From the NCBI RefSeq assembly GCF_020181595.1, contig NZ_CP084028.1, forward strand, positions 315,749-379,748: a DNA stretch of 64,000 bases, in the 5' to 3' direction. The stretch comes from [Mycobacterium] vasticus. Its GTDB lineage: Bacteria > Actinomycetota > Actinomycetes > Mycobacteriales > Mycobacteriaceae. Below, one piece after another: positions 1 to 12,042 of this stretch. The translations under genes and the position numbers were made by a program. Each line of letters begins with the position of its first letter. Position 1 is the first letter of the stretch. Under the pieces are notes generated by a model, which saw nothing but the letters and a program-made list of their open reading frames with translations, ran no database searches and was not told the origin of the DNA.

Positions 1-46
1 AACCGACGATCCGACTCCGGCTTACGCCAACCCGCACGAGGCATAA
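1..46 (+). CDS. possible C-terminal end of an upstream gene
   Basis: A reading frame that is open from the window edge (codons starting at base 2) ends at a TAA at 44-46 and would encode a tail ending in ANPHEA. In M. tuberculosis thiG lies just upstream of lpqL on the same strand, so this could be the end of that gene, but the tail is too short to recognise. Fourteen open codons can also occur by chance. Confidence 0.25.
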   Translation, partial: TDDPTPAYANPHEA

Positions 47-146
47 CCTACAAACTACACCCAAGTAGTCTTAACTGAACGGTATTGGGGCTAGGTGGCT
101 GCGGCGGGACCGACCCCAACGGCCACCGACACGCACACCCACTAAC

Positions 147-1655
147 GTGGACGCGGTGGATTACAAGTCGAAATTGATGCCAGTCCTCGGCGCCGTGCTA
201 CTCGCCACACTGTTCAGCGGTGGTTGCGCCCGAACCCCGGAGAACTCCGACGGGGCGCCGGACCCGGCGGCGGCCGTCGATTTCGCCAACGACCTGCGCG
301 ACAAGGTCGGCATCGACGCGATGATGGCGCACCTGCAGAAGTTGCAGGACATCGCCAACGCCCACGACAACACCCGCGCAATCGGCACCCCCGGATTCGA
401 CGCGAGCGTCGACTACGTGGCCACTACCCTGCGTGACCACGGGTTCGACGTACAGACCCCGGAGTTCGTGGCCCGAGTGTTCAAATCCGAGAAGGGCTCG
501 GTGCAACTCGGCGACAAGACCTTCGAGGCGCGAGCACTGCAGTACAGCCTCGGCGCCCCGCCCGAGGGCATCACCGGTCCGATCGTCGCCGCACCGACCG
601 ATGACACCCCGGGCTGCGGCCCGGAGGACTACGACGGGCTGACGGTCAAGGACGCCATTGTGCTGGTGAACCGCGGCAGTTGTCCGTTCAAGGACAAGAT
701 GGCCGTCGCCGTCGAGAAGGGCGCGGTGGCGCTGATCGTCGCCGACAGCGTCGACGAGGAGAAGATGGGCGGCACGCTGGGGGAGAAGACCGAGGTCAAG
801 ATCCCGGTGGTGAGCGTCACCAAAGCCGACGGTGCGGCGTTGCGCGACGGGCACGGCGAGCTGACCCTCAAGCTCGACGCCCACACCGACGACATCTCGG
901 CACGCAACGTGATCGCCCAGACCAAGACCGGCTCGACCGAGAACGTGGTCATGCTCGGTGCACACCTGGACAGCGTCCCGGAGGGCCCGGGTATCAACGA
1001 CAACGGATCCGGGGTTGCGGCAGCGCTGGAAACGGCTCTGCAGCTTGGCGATTCACCAAAGGTGCGCAATGCGGTGCGGTTCGGATTCTGGGGTGCCGAG
1101 GAGATCGGCCTGATCGGATCGCGCAACTATGTCGAGTCGCTCGACGCCGATCAGCTCAAGAACATCGCGCTGTATCTGAACTTCGACATGCTCGGCTCGC
1201 CGAACCCGGGCTACTTCACCTACGACGGCGACCAGTCGCTGGACGCCGACAAGCGCGGCCAGCCGGTGGTGCCCGAAGGCTCGGCCGGCATCGAGCGGAC
1301 GATGGTCGCCTATCTCAAGGCCGCGGGCAAAGAGCCGCAGGACACCTCATTCGACGGACGCTCCGACTACGACGCCTTCACCCAGGCCGGTATCCCGGCC
1401 GGTGGGTTGTTCTCCGGCGCCGAGGTGAAGAAGTCGCCCGAAGAGGCCAAGATCTGGGGCGGCGCCGTAGACGAGCCGTTCGACCCGAACTATCACCAGG
1501 CCGGCGACACCGTCGACAACATCGACCGTGACGAGCTGGCGATCAACGGCCGGGGCGTGCCGTACGCCGCGGGACTGTATTCCCAGGATCTCAGCGGACG
1601 CAACGGTGTGCCGATTCGGGAGGACCGCACCCGCCACGTCATCACCACGCCGTAG
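147..1655 (+). CDS. lpqL: M28-family lipoprotein aminopeptidase (LpqL-like)
   Basis: Probable zinc-dependent aminopeptidase tethered to the outer face of the membrane. The N-terminus has a basic, hydrophobic signal segment ending in the lipobox FSGGC, so Cys27 should be lipidated. A PA (protease-associated) domain lies at roughly residues 140-235, followed by the M28 peptidase core. That core contains GAHLDS and GINDNGSG, which supply zinc-binding His and Asp, then the catalytic pair in WGAEEIGLIGS, and a late HQAGDT that supplies another His ligand. The length of 502 aa matches LpqL (Rv0418). The GTG start at 147 places the signal peptide directly at the N-terminus. The gene stands alone ahead of a tandem TetR gene that is not part of the M. 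tuberculosis order. Confidence 0.88.
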   Translation: MDAVDYKSKLMPVLGAVLLATLFSGGCARTPENSDGAPDPAAAVDFANDLRDKVGIDAMMAHLQKLQDIANAHDNTRAIGTPGFDASVDYVATTLRDHGFDVQTPEFVARVFKSEKGSVQLGDKTFEARALQYSLGAPPEGITGPIVAAPTDDTPGCGPEDYDGLTVKDAIVLVNRGSCPFKDKMAVAVEKGAVALIVADSVDEEKMGGTLGEKTEVKIPVVSVTKADGAALRDGHGELTLKLDAHTDDISARNVIAQTKTGSTENVVMLGAHLDSVPEGPGINDNGSGVAAALETALQLGDSPKVRNAVRFGFWGAEEIGLIGSRNYVESLDADQLKNIALYLNFDMLGSPNPGYFTYDGDQSLDADKRGQPVVPEGSAGIERTMVAYLKAAGKEPQDTSFDGRSDYDAFTQAGIPAGGLFSGAEVKKSPEEAKIWGGAVDEPFDPNYHQAGDTVDNIDRDELAINGRGVPYAAGLYSQDLSGRNGVPIREDRTRHVITTP

Positions 1656-1731
1656 TCGCCCAAAGGCCGTGGGTGGGCCCGTTCGCTGTGATCTCCGAAG
1701 GCCTGTGTTAATAATGCTGTGCTAAGAGTGA

Positions 1732-1743
1732 CACCAGCTGGTG
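1732..1743. promoter_or_regulatory. 12-bp perfect palindrome CACCAGCTGGTG, probable operator
   Basis: CACCAGCTGGTG is a perfect dyad. It lies about 15 bp downstream of an AT-rich stretch (TTAATAATG, 1708-1716) that could be a -10 region, and it overlaps the first possible start codon of the TetR gene. This is the usual position for an autoregulatory operator. Assignment to the adjacent TetR protein is inference. Confidence 0.4.
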
Positions 1744-3045
1744 CGTTTTCAGAGTCGATTCGAGGTGGTTATCACGCTTGGTGCTACGAACGATCCAACC
1801 GGGCCGGCGAGCGCCCGGATCAAGCGACGTCCCAAGGATCGCAAAGCGCAGATCACCAGGGCGGCCGCTGAGACTTTCAGCTCGCAGGGCTACGTCGCGG
1901 CCAGTATGGAATCGATCGCCGCCAAGGTGGGGATCTCCGCGCCAGCGCTTTATCGCCATTACCCCAATAAATATGAGATGTTCTCCGTTGTAGTCCGCAT
2001 GCTCGGTGAGCATCTGGTCGAATGCACCGCGTTCGTCGACGACATCTCGGACGCCGAAATGCAGAACGACGCGGACGCGGTGCTGGATCGAGTGGTCGAC
2101 GCGCTCATCTCGTCGGCGATCCGCGACCAGGACGCCAGTGGCCTGTACCGCTGGCATCAGCGCTACCTGCAACCCGATGACGAGGCTGCGTTGATGGCGC
2201 AGGTTCACAAGGTGAACCGACGGCTGCAGCGTCCCCTTCTGGTGCTGCGCCCGGGGCTGAACGTATCGGAGCGCTGGACACTGTCCGCGGGTCTGCTCAG
2301 TGTGACCGGCAGCGTCATCGGGCACCGGCTCGGCCTTCACGACACCGAGATCAGGCCGCTGTTGATCAAGGCGGCGCGCGATATAGCAGCCACCGAACTG
2401 CCCAAGCAAGGCGCCGTCGAGGTCCCGCGACCCGCGGTGTGGCGCATCTTCACGCCGTCCGCCGGGCCGTACGAGGCGCTGTTGCACTCGGCGATCATGT
2501 TGTTCGGCCGGAAGGGCTACACCGAGACCAGTGTCACCGAGATCGCGGAAGCGGTCGGAGTTCCGGCTTCCGGCGTATATCGGTACTTCTCCAGCAAGAG
2601 CGACATCCTGACCACCGGCCTGCAACGTGCCATGGATCGGTTCGCCGGGGAGATGTCGGCTATCGCCGGCGTCTTCGTCGAACCGAAGGAGACGCTGTCC
2701 CGGTTGACCCAGGCATACGTGGCCACGGTGTTCGCCAATCCCGAGCTGACCGCGGTTCACGACACCGAGCGGGTGAACCTCGGGCCCGCCGAGCGGGAAC
2801 TGCTGCGGGACTCCGAGCGCGTGTTCATCGACACCTGGGCGAAACCGCTGATGCAGATCAGGCCGGAGCTGAGTTCGCTGGAAGCCCAGTTTCTGGTGCA
2901 TGCCCTGACCGAGGTGGTGGCCGACATCGGTCGGGTGGTCCGCGAGACGAATCTGGCGGGCAAGGCGGACCAGTCCGTCGACAGTGACTATGCCCAGGCG
3001 TGCCTGCGTGCGCTCATGGAGTCGATCGTGCTGGGTAGCAGCTGA
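1741..3045 (+). CDS. tandem-domain TetR-family transcriptional regulator
   Basis: The 434-aa protein has two complete TetR N-terminal DNA-binding domains. The first, at about residues 35-85, contains ISAPALYRHYPNKYEMF. The second, at about 240-290, contains VPASGVYRYFSSKSDIL. Each is followed by an all-helical region, so the gene looks like a fusion or internal duplication of a roughly 200-aa TetR regulator. Most family members carry one HTH and dimerise; this one carries two per chain. The first in-frame GTG (1741) overlaps the palindrome at 1732-1743. The in-frame GTG at 1765 is an equally good start and would leave the palindrome in the leader. The next gene, a convergent monooxygenase, is a candidate target, but the ligand is unknown. 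Confidence 0.8.
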   Translation: MRFQSRFEVVITLGATNDPTGPASARIKRRPKDRKAQITRAAAETFSSQGYVAASMESIAAKVGISAPALYRHYPNKYEMFSVVVRMLGEHLVECTAFVDDISDAEMQNDADAVLDRVVDALISSAIRDQDASGLYRWHQRYLQPDDEAALMAQVHKVNRRLQRPLLVLRPGLNVSERWTLSAGLLSVTGSVIGHRLGLHDTEIRPLLIKAARDIAATELPKQGAVEVPRPAVWRIFTPSAGPYEALLHSAIMLFGRKGYTETSVTEIAEAVGVPASGVYRYFSSKSDILTTGLQRAMDRFAGEMSAIAGVFVEPKETLSRLTQAYVATVFANPELTAVHDTERVNLGPAERELLRDSERVFIDTWAKPLMQIRPELSSLEAQFLVHALTEVVADIGRVVRETNLAGKADQSVDSDYAQACLRALMESIVLGSS

Positions 3046-3063
3046 CGCTGGACTGGCTACGGC

Positions 3064-4548
3064 TCAGGCGATCTCGTAGTCGTCCAGTGGGAACCGGGCG
3101 CCCTCGCGAACGGCGTTGCGCACCGTGGTGGGCCGCAGCAGCGTTGCCTCACCGCTCGGGTTGAAGTAGTACGAGCGCGAGCCGGCGCACTGGCCGGCGT
3201 AGAACACCGTGCGGTCCAGTCGCTTGGTCATGTCGTCGAGGAATCGGGTGTTGGCGGCTTCGGTCACCTCGAAGGTGGTCGCATTTCGACGCTGCACCTC
3301 ACCGAAGAGCCGGCCCATGTGCCGCATCTGGTATTCCATCGTGTTGAAGAACGACAGACCGCAGAACGCATACGGGCTGGCCAGGCTCAGGAAATTCGGG
3401 AAGGCCGGCACCGACACGCCCTGGTATGCCTGGAACCTGTTCTCCCGCCACCACTTTCCCAGATTCCGCCCATTGCGCCCGACGATCTCGATGGCCGGGA
3501 AGTTCGCCTCCCACATGTCGAAGCCGGTGGCCAGCACCAGCGTGTCGATTTCGGTCTTGCGCCCGTCGGTGGTGACGATCCCGTCCGGGTCGACTCGCTC
3601 GATTCCGACCGTCTCCAGGTGCACGTTCGGCTTGGTGAAGCTGCGGTAGTAGTCGTTGGACCAGCTGGGGCGCTTGCAGCCGATGTCGTAGCTCGGGGTC
3701 AGTTTGGCCCGCAGTTCCTTGTCCCGGATCGAGATGAATCGGTGGATCTTGCACAGGTCCATCGCGCCGATGGACAGCCGGCGGAAGTAGGGGAAGTTGA
3801 GGATCCCGACGAACGTCATGAACCCCAGCAGACCGTCGGTCACGTACCGCAGCCCCCGCTGGGCCAGCGGCATCCGGGCGAACAGGCGCTGTACCGCCGG
3901 CGAGATCCCGAAGTCCAGCTTGGGTGCCACCCAGATCGGGGTGCGCTGGTAGACGGTCAGGGCGCCGACGGTCTTGGCCAGCTCCGGTATGAGCTGCACG
4001 GCGGTGGCGCCCGTTCCGATCATGCCGACCCGGCGACCGTGGAAGTCGTGGGAGTCGTCCCAGGCGGTGGTGTGCACCACCTTGCCGTCGAAACCGGCGA
4101 TCCCGGGGATGTCCGGGGTGTGCGGCTGGGACAGGAATCCGGTCGCAGTGATCAGGTAGCGGGCGCTCAACGTCGTGCCGTCGGACAGGCTCACCTGCCA
4201 GCGCTGCGCCTCCTCATCCCAGCGGGCGCTCTGCACGGTGGTGTTGAACCGCATGTGGCGCCGCACGTCGTACTTGTCGGCGACGTGCTCGGCGTAGCCC
4301 TTGAGTTCCGAACCCGTGGCGAACAGCCGCGACCAGTTCGGGTTGGGCTCGAACCAGTAGGAGTAGGTGGTCGAGGGGATGTCGACGGCCAGGCCGGGGT
4401 AGCGGTTGACGTGCCAGGTCCCGCCGAGGTCGTCCTCGCGGTCGAGCACCACGATGTCGTCGTAGCCGAGCTTCTTCAGCTCGATCGCCGCACCCATCCC
4501 ACCGAAGCCCGCACCCACGATGACGACCTCGAACTGCTCCGTACTCAT
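3064..4548 (-). CDS. flavin-containing (Baeyer-Villiger-type) monooxygenase
   Basis: FAD- and NADPH-dependent monooxygenase that probably inserts oxygen next to a ketone or oxidises a heteroatom. The N-terminus has the FAD-binding GxGxxG motif (VGAGFGGMG). Mid-protein there is a full Baeyer-Villiger fingerprint FxGxxxHxxxW (FDGKVVHTTAW), followed by a second dinucleotide motif, GMIGTGATAVQ. The length of about 494 aa is normal for the family. The start was set at the ATG at 4548 (MSTEQFEVV), directly before the FAD motif; the frame is open 11 codons further. The neighbours are a tandem TetR regulator (convergent) and a FabH-like gene (divergent, 63 bp away). M. tuberculosis lacks this group at the locus, so it is a lineage-specific insert. 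The substrate cannot be read from sequence. Confidence 0.87.
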   Translation of the reverse strand: MSTEQFEVVIVGAGFGGMGAAIELKKLGYDDIVVLDREDDLGGTWHVNRYPGLAVDIPSTTYSYWFEPNPNWSRLFATGSELKGYAEHVADKYDVRRHMRFNTTVQSARWDEEAQRWQVSLSDGTTLSARYLITATGFLSQPHTPDIPGIAGFDGKVVHTTAWDDSHDFHGRRVGMIGTGATAVQLIPELAKTVGALTVYQRTPIWVAPKLDFGISPAVQRLFARMPLAQRGLRYVTDGLLGFMTFVGILNFPYFRRLSIGAMDLCKIHRFISIRDKELRAKLTPSYDIGCKRPSWSNDYYRSFTKPNVHLETVGIERVDPDGIVTTDGRKTEIDTLVLATGFDMWEANFPAIEIVGRNGRNLGKWWRENRFQAYQGVSVPAFPNFLSLASPYAFCGLSFFNTMEYQMRHMGRLFGEVQRRNATTFEVTEAANTRFLDDMTKRLDRTVFYAGQCAGSRSYYFNPSGEATLLRPTTVRNAVREGARFPLDDYEIA

Positions 4549-4611
4549 GAAAATCACGGTACCTGACCGGCGGGTAACCAACGAAGCTCGTCAACGCTAT
4601 CGTTAGACGCC

Positions 4612-5613
4612 GTGAGTGAGATTCGCCATCCCGCGGCCACCCGGCCGGTAGGCCTGCTCAGTGTCGGCGTGTGCCGGCCGTCGCGGGTGGTCACCAATGA
4701 CGAGATCTGCCGGGGCATCGACTCCTCCGATGAGTGGATCTTCTCCCGCACCGGCATCAAGTCCCGGCGCTTTGCCGCGCAGGGGGAGACCGCGGCCAGT
4801 CTGGCCATCGAGGCCGGCCGGCAGGCGTTGGCCAACGCGGGGCTCGACGGCTCCGGCGTCGACGCGGTGATCGTCGCGACCAGCACCAACTTCCGTCAGA
4901 CTCCATCGAGCGCGCCCGCGGTGGCCGTGGCCCTGGGGGCGGCCGGCGTCCCGGCGTTCGACGTGGCCACCGGGTGCGCCGGATTCGGCTACGCGCTGGG
5001 GATCGCCGCCGAGCTGCTGCGCGGACGGACCATGAACACCGCGCTGGTGATCGGCTCGGAGGTGCTCTCGACGACCATCGACATGGCGGACCGGTCGAAC
5101 TGCTTCATCTTCGGCGACGGTGCCGGTGCGGTGGTTCTCGGCGAGACCCCCGCCCACGGGATCGGGACGACGGTGTGGGGCAGCGACGGTGAGAACTGTG
5201 ATGCGATCCGTCAGGACATCGACTGGATCAGCTACACCGAGGCGCCCGACGGTCCCCGGCCGTATCTGCGGATGGACGGCGGCGCGGTATTCCGTTGGGC
5301 CGCATTCGAGATGAGCGGTGTGGGCAAGCGCGCCCTGGAGGCCGCCGGAGTCGGACCGCTCGACATCGACGTCTTCATTCCGCACCAGGCCAACAGCAGG
5401 ATCAACGCCCTGATCGCCAAGAGTCTGGAACTGCGTCCCGACGTGGTGATCGCCAATGACATCGAGACCACCGGCAACACCTCGGCGGCGTCCATACCGC
5501 TGGCCATGGAGCAGCTGCTCAGCTCCGGCGCCGCGAAATCCGGCGATCTGGCGCTGCTGATCGGATACGGCTCGGGCCTGAGCTACGCCGCCAGCGTTGT
5601 TCTGCTGCCCTGA
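4612..5613 (+). CDS. beta-ketoacyl-ACP synthase III (FabH-like)
   Basis: Thiolase-fold condensing enzyme of the KAS III family. It contains the Cys-His-Asn catalytic set: Cys122 in ATGCAGFG, His258 in PHQANSRI, and Asn289 in TTGNTSAAS. The length of 333 aa is typical. FabH normally condenses an acyl-CoA primer with malonyl-ACP to start fatty acid elongation. This copy sits apart from fatty acid synthesis genes and is divergent from a monooxygenase, so it could be a specialised KAS III working on unusual acyl primers rather than the housekeeping FabH. The GTG start at 4612 gives the conventional N-terminus. It is convergent with the following hydrolase, with one base between the stop codons. 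Confidence 0.85.
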   Translation: MSEIRHPAATRPVGLLSVGVCRPSRVVTNDEICRGIDSSDEWIFSRTGIKSRRFAAQGETAASLAIEAGRQALANAGLDGSGVDAVIVATSTNFRQTPSSAPAVAVALGAAGVPAFDVATGCAGFGYALGIAAELLRGRTMNTALVIGSEVLSTTIDMADRSNCFIFGDGAGAVVLGETPAHGIGTTVWGSDGENCDAIRQDIDWISYTEAPDGPRPYLRMDGGAVFRWAAFEMSGVGKRALEAAGVGPLDIDVFIPHQANSRINALIAKSLELRPDVVIANDIETTGNTSAASIPLAMEQLLSSGAAKSGDLALLIGYGSGLSYAASVVLLP

Positions 5614-5614
5614 A

Positions 5615-6241
5615 TCAACCCAGCAGTCGCAGCGCGGCGTCGACCGCCAGGGCCGGGACGTCGAGTGTCTTCGACGCCAGATCGTGTCGGGCACCGGTGA
5701 TTTCGACGACGTCGTGCGGCGCCGGGATCAGATCGGCCGCAGCGCGGATCTGCGTCGGCGCGCCGAACGGATCCGAGCTGCCGTGGGTGAACACGGTCGG
5801 CACGCCGATCGCGGGCAGATGCTCGGTGCGCAGTCGCTCCGGCTTGCCGGGCGGATGCAGCGGATAGGAGAACAGCGCCAGCAGGTCCACCGGGGTGTCC
5901 CCGGCGGCCACCACCATCGATGTCTGCCGGCCACCGTAGGAATGCCCTCCGGCGATCAACGGACCGTCCGAGAGCCCGCGTGCGTAGCCGATCGCCGCTG
6001 TGATGCCGTCGCGGTCGCCGGCGCCGGATCCTGACGGCGGGCCCTTGGGTCTGCGCCGCCGGAACGGCAGGTCGTAGCGGATCGCGAGAAATCCGCGCCG
6101 CGCCCACTCGTCGCAAAGCCGTTGCAGCATAGGCGAGTCACGGTTTCCCCCAGCGCCGTGCGTCAGCACCACCACGCCGGCGGGACTGCCTGCCGGGGCG
6201 TGGACGATCCCGGCGATCTCCGCCGGCTCGTCGCGGGTCAT
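5615..6241 (-). CDS. alpha/beta-hydrolase (Rv0421c-like)
   Basis: Small alpha/beta-hydrolase of about 208 aa. It shows the oxyanion-hole motif THGAGGNRDS near the N-terminus, the nucleophile elbow GHSYGG, a late acidic region (HGSSDPFG) and a C-terminal His (GARHDL), which together make up a Ser-Asp-His triad. It is the third gene of the leftward thiC-thiD operon. Its ATG at 6241 overlaps the thiD stop (ATGA), which implies translational coupling. The same order occurs in M. tuberculosis (Rv0421c). A role linked to thiamine is suggested only by position. The in-frame region upstream of 6241 lies inside thiD and is rejected as coding. Confidence 0.8.
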   Translation of the reverse strand: MTRDEPAEIAGIVHAPAGSPAGVVVLTHGAGGNRDSPMLQRLCDEWARRGFLAIRYDLPFRRRRPKGPPSGSGAGDRDGITAAIGYARGLSDGPLIAGGHSYGGRQTSMVVAAGDTPVDLLALFSYPLHPPGKPERLRTEHLPAIGVPTVFTHGSSDPFGAPTQIRAAADLIPAPHDVVEITGARHDLASKTLDVPALAVDAALRLLG

Positions 6242-7067
6242 GCCCACAGTCGGAACAGCGGCGAGACCGGGCCGTGCCCGTGTCCCAGCGGATAGGCGGC
6301 CCGCAGACACTCGGTCACCCAGCGCTTGCCGAACGCCACCGCCTCGGGCAGTGGCAAACCGTGTGCCAGTGCCGCCGTCGTCGCCGCAGCCAGGGTGTCG
6401 CCGGCGCCGTGGTCATCGGCGGTGGCCACCCGCGGCCCGGGGAACTCACGGAAGTCGTTGCCGTCGTAGAGCAGATCGGGACTGAACTGCGCCGAGGGAA
6501 GATGGCCGCCCTTGACAAGCACCCAACGTGGGCCGAGGGCATGCAGCGCGCGGGCCGCCGCCCGTTGGGATTCGGCATCGACGACATCGATGTCCACCAG
6601 CAGGCGTACCTCGTGCAGGTTCGGCGTGACCAGCGTTGCCAGTGGAAACAGGCTGTCGCGCAGGGCGTCCAGCGCCGAGGGGGCCAGCAGCGCATCGCCG
6701 TGCATGGATGCCGAGACCGGATCGACCACCAGTGGGATCGCAAGGTCGAGGTCTCGCCACGTTGCGGCCACCTGCGTGATGATCTGCGCCGAGGCGAGCA
6801 TCCCGGTCTTGGCCGCGGTGATCCCGATGTCGCCGACCACCGCCGTGATCTGTCCCGCGACCGTCTCGGCGGGGATCTCGTGAAAACCGCTGACGCCGAG
6901 GGTGTTCTGCACCGTGACGGCGGTGACCGCCACGCAGGCGTGTACGCCGAGCAGCGCGAAGGTGCGCATGTCCGCCTGGATGCCCGCGCCGCCGCCGGAA
7001 TCGGATCCGGCAATGGTCAGCACCCGCGCCGGTGTGGTCGCGGGTGCTGACAGCGGCAGGAACTCCA

Positions 7068-7068
<1 letters not shown>
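6238..7068 (-). CDS. thiD: hydroxymethylpyrimidine/phosphomethylpyrimidine kinase
   Basis: ThiD phosphorylates HMP and then HMP-phosphate to HMP-pyrophosphate, the pyrimidine half of thiamine. The 276-aa product opens with the ribokinase-fold signature [16 protein letters not shown]. It has QNTLGV and [13 protein letters not shown] in the substrate region, and the C-terminal anion-hole and catalytic motif [12 protein letters not shown]. The GTG start at 7068 overlaps the last base of the thiC TAG stop, and the protein begins shortly before the conserved motif. The longer open frame to 7347 runs inside thiC and is rejected. Expression should follow the TPP riboswitch in front of thiC. Confidence 0.93.
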
Positions 7069-10718
<3,650 letters not shown>

Positions 10719-10760
10719 TCCACCGATTCTCGGGTACGGCGGGACCGTCGGCACACAAGG

Positions 10761-10820
10761 TAGTTGACAAGACAACTATCTAGCCTCTAGGGTCTGGTTA
10801 GTTAGTTGACAACGAAACTA
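10761..10820. promoter_or_regulatory. two tandem MarR-type operators upstream of the DoxX gene
   Basis: TAGTTGACAAGACAACTA (10761-10778) and TAGTTGACAACGAAACTA (10803-10820) are two 18-bp near-identical dyads. The first is a perfect 6-6-6 inverted repeat; the second has one imperfect arm. Their centres are 42 bp apart, about four helical turns, so bound dimers would sit on one DNA face. TAGTTG/CAACTA half-sites are the classic form of MarR-family operators. The second site ends 22 bp before the DoxX GTG start. No marR gene lies in the window, so the regulator would act in trans. Confidence 0.7.
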
Positions 10821-10842
10821 CATTAACTGGAGGTATCAACTC

Positions 10843-11268
10843 GTGGACAGCGTGATTCTGATCGGCCGCATCCTGTTCGGCGCCGTGTTCATCGGCGGTG
10901 CGCTGGGGCACCTCACCCAGATCGAGCCGATGGCCGCCTACACCGAAAGCAAGGGGATCAGGCCCGGCAAGCTGGCCGTGGTGGCATCCGGTGCGTGGAT
11001 GCTCGCCGGTGCGACCCTGGTGATCCTGGGCGCCTGGGCCGACCTGGGCGCGCTGATGCTGGCGGCCTTCCTGCTGCCGACGGCGTTCATCATGCATCCT
11101 TACTGGGCTGAGCGGGACCCGCAGGCCAAGGTCAATGAGCAGAACCACTTCATGAAGGACGTCTCGCTGGCGGGCGCAGCCCTGGCATTGTTCGGGTTCT
11201 TCGTCACCGCCGGCGCCGGCACGGGATTGCAGCTGACCGGCCCGCTGTTCGCATCGCTGGCCGGCTAA
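10843..11268 (+). CDS. DoxX-family membrane protein
   Basis: Small integral membrane protein of 141 aa with four predicted helices. These start at about residue 3 (ILIGRILFGAVFIGGALGH), 42 (VVASGAWMLAGATLVILG), 65 (GALMLAAFLLPTAFIMH) and 105 (LAGAALALFGFFV). The short conserved motif KNHFMKD-like (NEQNHFMKDVSLAGA) is typical of the DoxX/SURF4-like family. Some DoxX proteins take part in oxidative or thiol stress responses; the role of this one is unknown. The GTG start has a strong AGGAGGT-like site (TGGAGGT) at 10829-10834. The two MarR-type palindromes upstream suggest inducible expression. Confidence 0.82.
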   Translation: MDSVILIGRILFGAVFIGGALGHLTQIEPMAAYTESKGIRPGKLAVVASGAWMLAGATLVILGAWADLGALMLAAFLLPTAFIMHPYWAERDPQAKVNEQNHFMKDVSLAGAALALFGFFVTAGAGTGLQLTGPLFASLAG

Positions 11269-11435
11269 GTCGGCACGGCCGCCGGTGCGGTCTCGATCTG
11301 GTACCAAAGTGACTGGCGTGACTACGCTGACGCCCCCTTCCGGGGACGATCAGTGCACGTCAGGGGCACTGGACACGCCCATGAGCTGTGGAGTTGACCG
11401 GGCCTCGTCCGTGGTGCACTATGGACCACGCAAGC

Positions 11436-11598
11436 ACCTCGTTAGGTGAGGCGTCTGCACGGACACAGGCCACTGACCCCGAACGTCGAAAGACGCCCCG
11501 GGTCAGGACAGCTCCTCCCGGCTTAAGGGTTGAGCCCAAGTGGCTTCCGGCCCCCTGGGGGCAGGACACGCCGTGCAGTGCCGAAGCTCTGACGAGAG
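11436..11598 (+). promoter_or_regulatory. M-box (ykoK) magnesium-sensing riboswitch
   Basis: The segment carries the M-box conserved elements in order. CTCGTTAGGTGAGGC is at the 5' side of P1/P2, GACACAGGCCACTG next, then GTCGAAAGACGCC, followed by GGGTCAGGACAG, AAGTGGCTTCC, and the 3' closing part GTGCCGAAGCTCTGACGAG. The ends CTCGT and ACGAG pair to close the element. In this family Mg2+ binding compacts the RNA and switches off the downstream gene. Downstream are a CCGAC/GTCGG hairpin (about 11611-11624), a GGCGCG/CGCGCC hairpin (11654-11669) and then a strong ribosome binding site, which make up a plausible expression platform. M. tuberculosis has M-boxes before Rv1535 and the PE20 operon, not at this locus. 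Confidence 0.88.
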
Positions 11599-11695
11599 GG
11601 GTGCGGTCTTCCGACAGTCGTCGGAACTGCCTCCCAAAGCATGCGGTGAAACCGGCGCGTCAACGCGCCCGCGACCGAGAGGAGGTGAGGGACGA

Positions 11696-11788
11696 ATGAG
11701 TTCCGGTGATAGTCCGAGTCGATATTCAAGCCGAATTCCGACTTCTGTTCCGTCCCCATCCGCACGGTCGCATACCGCCTCCAGCTAA
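11696..11788 (+). CDS. 30-codon ORF directly behind the M-box (possible leader peptide)
   Basis: An ATG at 11696 follows a very strong ribosome binding site (GAGGAGGTGAGGG) and opens a 30-residue frame rich in Ser, Pro and Arg (starts MSSGDSPSRYSSR). It has no hydrophobic segment and resembles no family I recognise. Its position between the Mg2+ riboswitch and the next small gene suggests either a regulatory upstream ORF, whose translation affects the downstream gene, or a genuine micropeptide. The quality of the ribosome site is the main evidence that it is translated. Confidence 0.45.
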   Translation: MSSGDSPSRYSSRIPTSVPSPSARSHTASS

Positions 11789-11845
11789 GCCACGATCTGG
11801 CCTCTGGCTCGTCGCGCAGCGCCGTTACGCGACTAGGAGGCCATC

Positions 11846-12040
11846 ATGGTTGCGATCGCATACACCGACATTCAGGCGCCGGCACCTCGTGCCATCAGCA
11901 CGCCGAAGAAGGTGGACAGCCGCCCGGCTGCCCCCGCCTCAGACCCGTTGGTCGACATGACCTCTCGGCTGCTCAGCGGTCCGCTGCACCAGATGTACGC
12001 ACTCCTGTGGCGCGTCGGGGTGCTGACCGTAAGCAACTGA
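11846..12040 (+). CDS. 64-aa small protein under M-box control, function unknown
   Basis: ATG 11846 is preceded by AGGAGG at six bases, an ideal site. The product has a Pro/Ala-rich, probably disordered first half and a more hydrophobic second half (DMTSRLLSGPLHQMYALLWRVGVLTVSN). That half could form one amphipathic or membrane-associated helix. No known domain is visible. Because it is the first full-length gene after the Mg2+ riboswitch, it is probably made when Mg2+ is scarce, and it may modulate a membrane transporter as other small Mg2+-starvation proteins do. It ends two bases before the convergent stop of the ctpH-linked gene. Confidence 0.65.
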   Translation: MVAIAYTDIQAPAPRAISTPKKVDSRPAAPASDPLVDMTSRLLSGPLHQMYALLWRVGVLTVSN

Positions 12041-12042
12041 GG

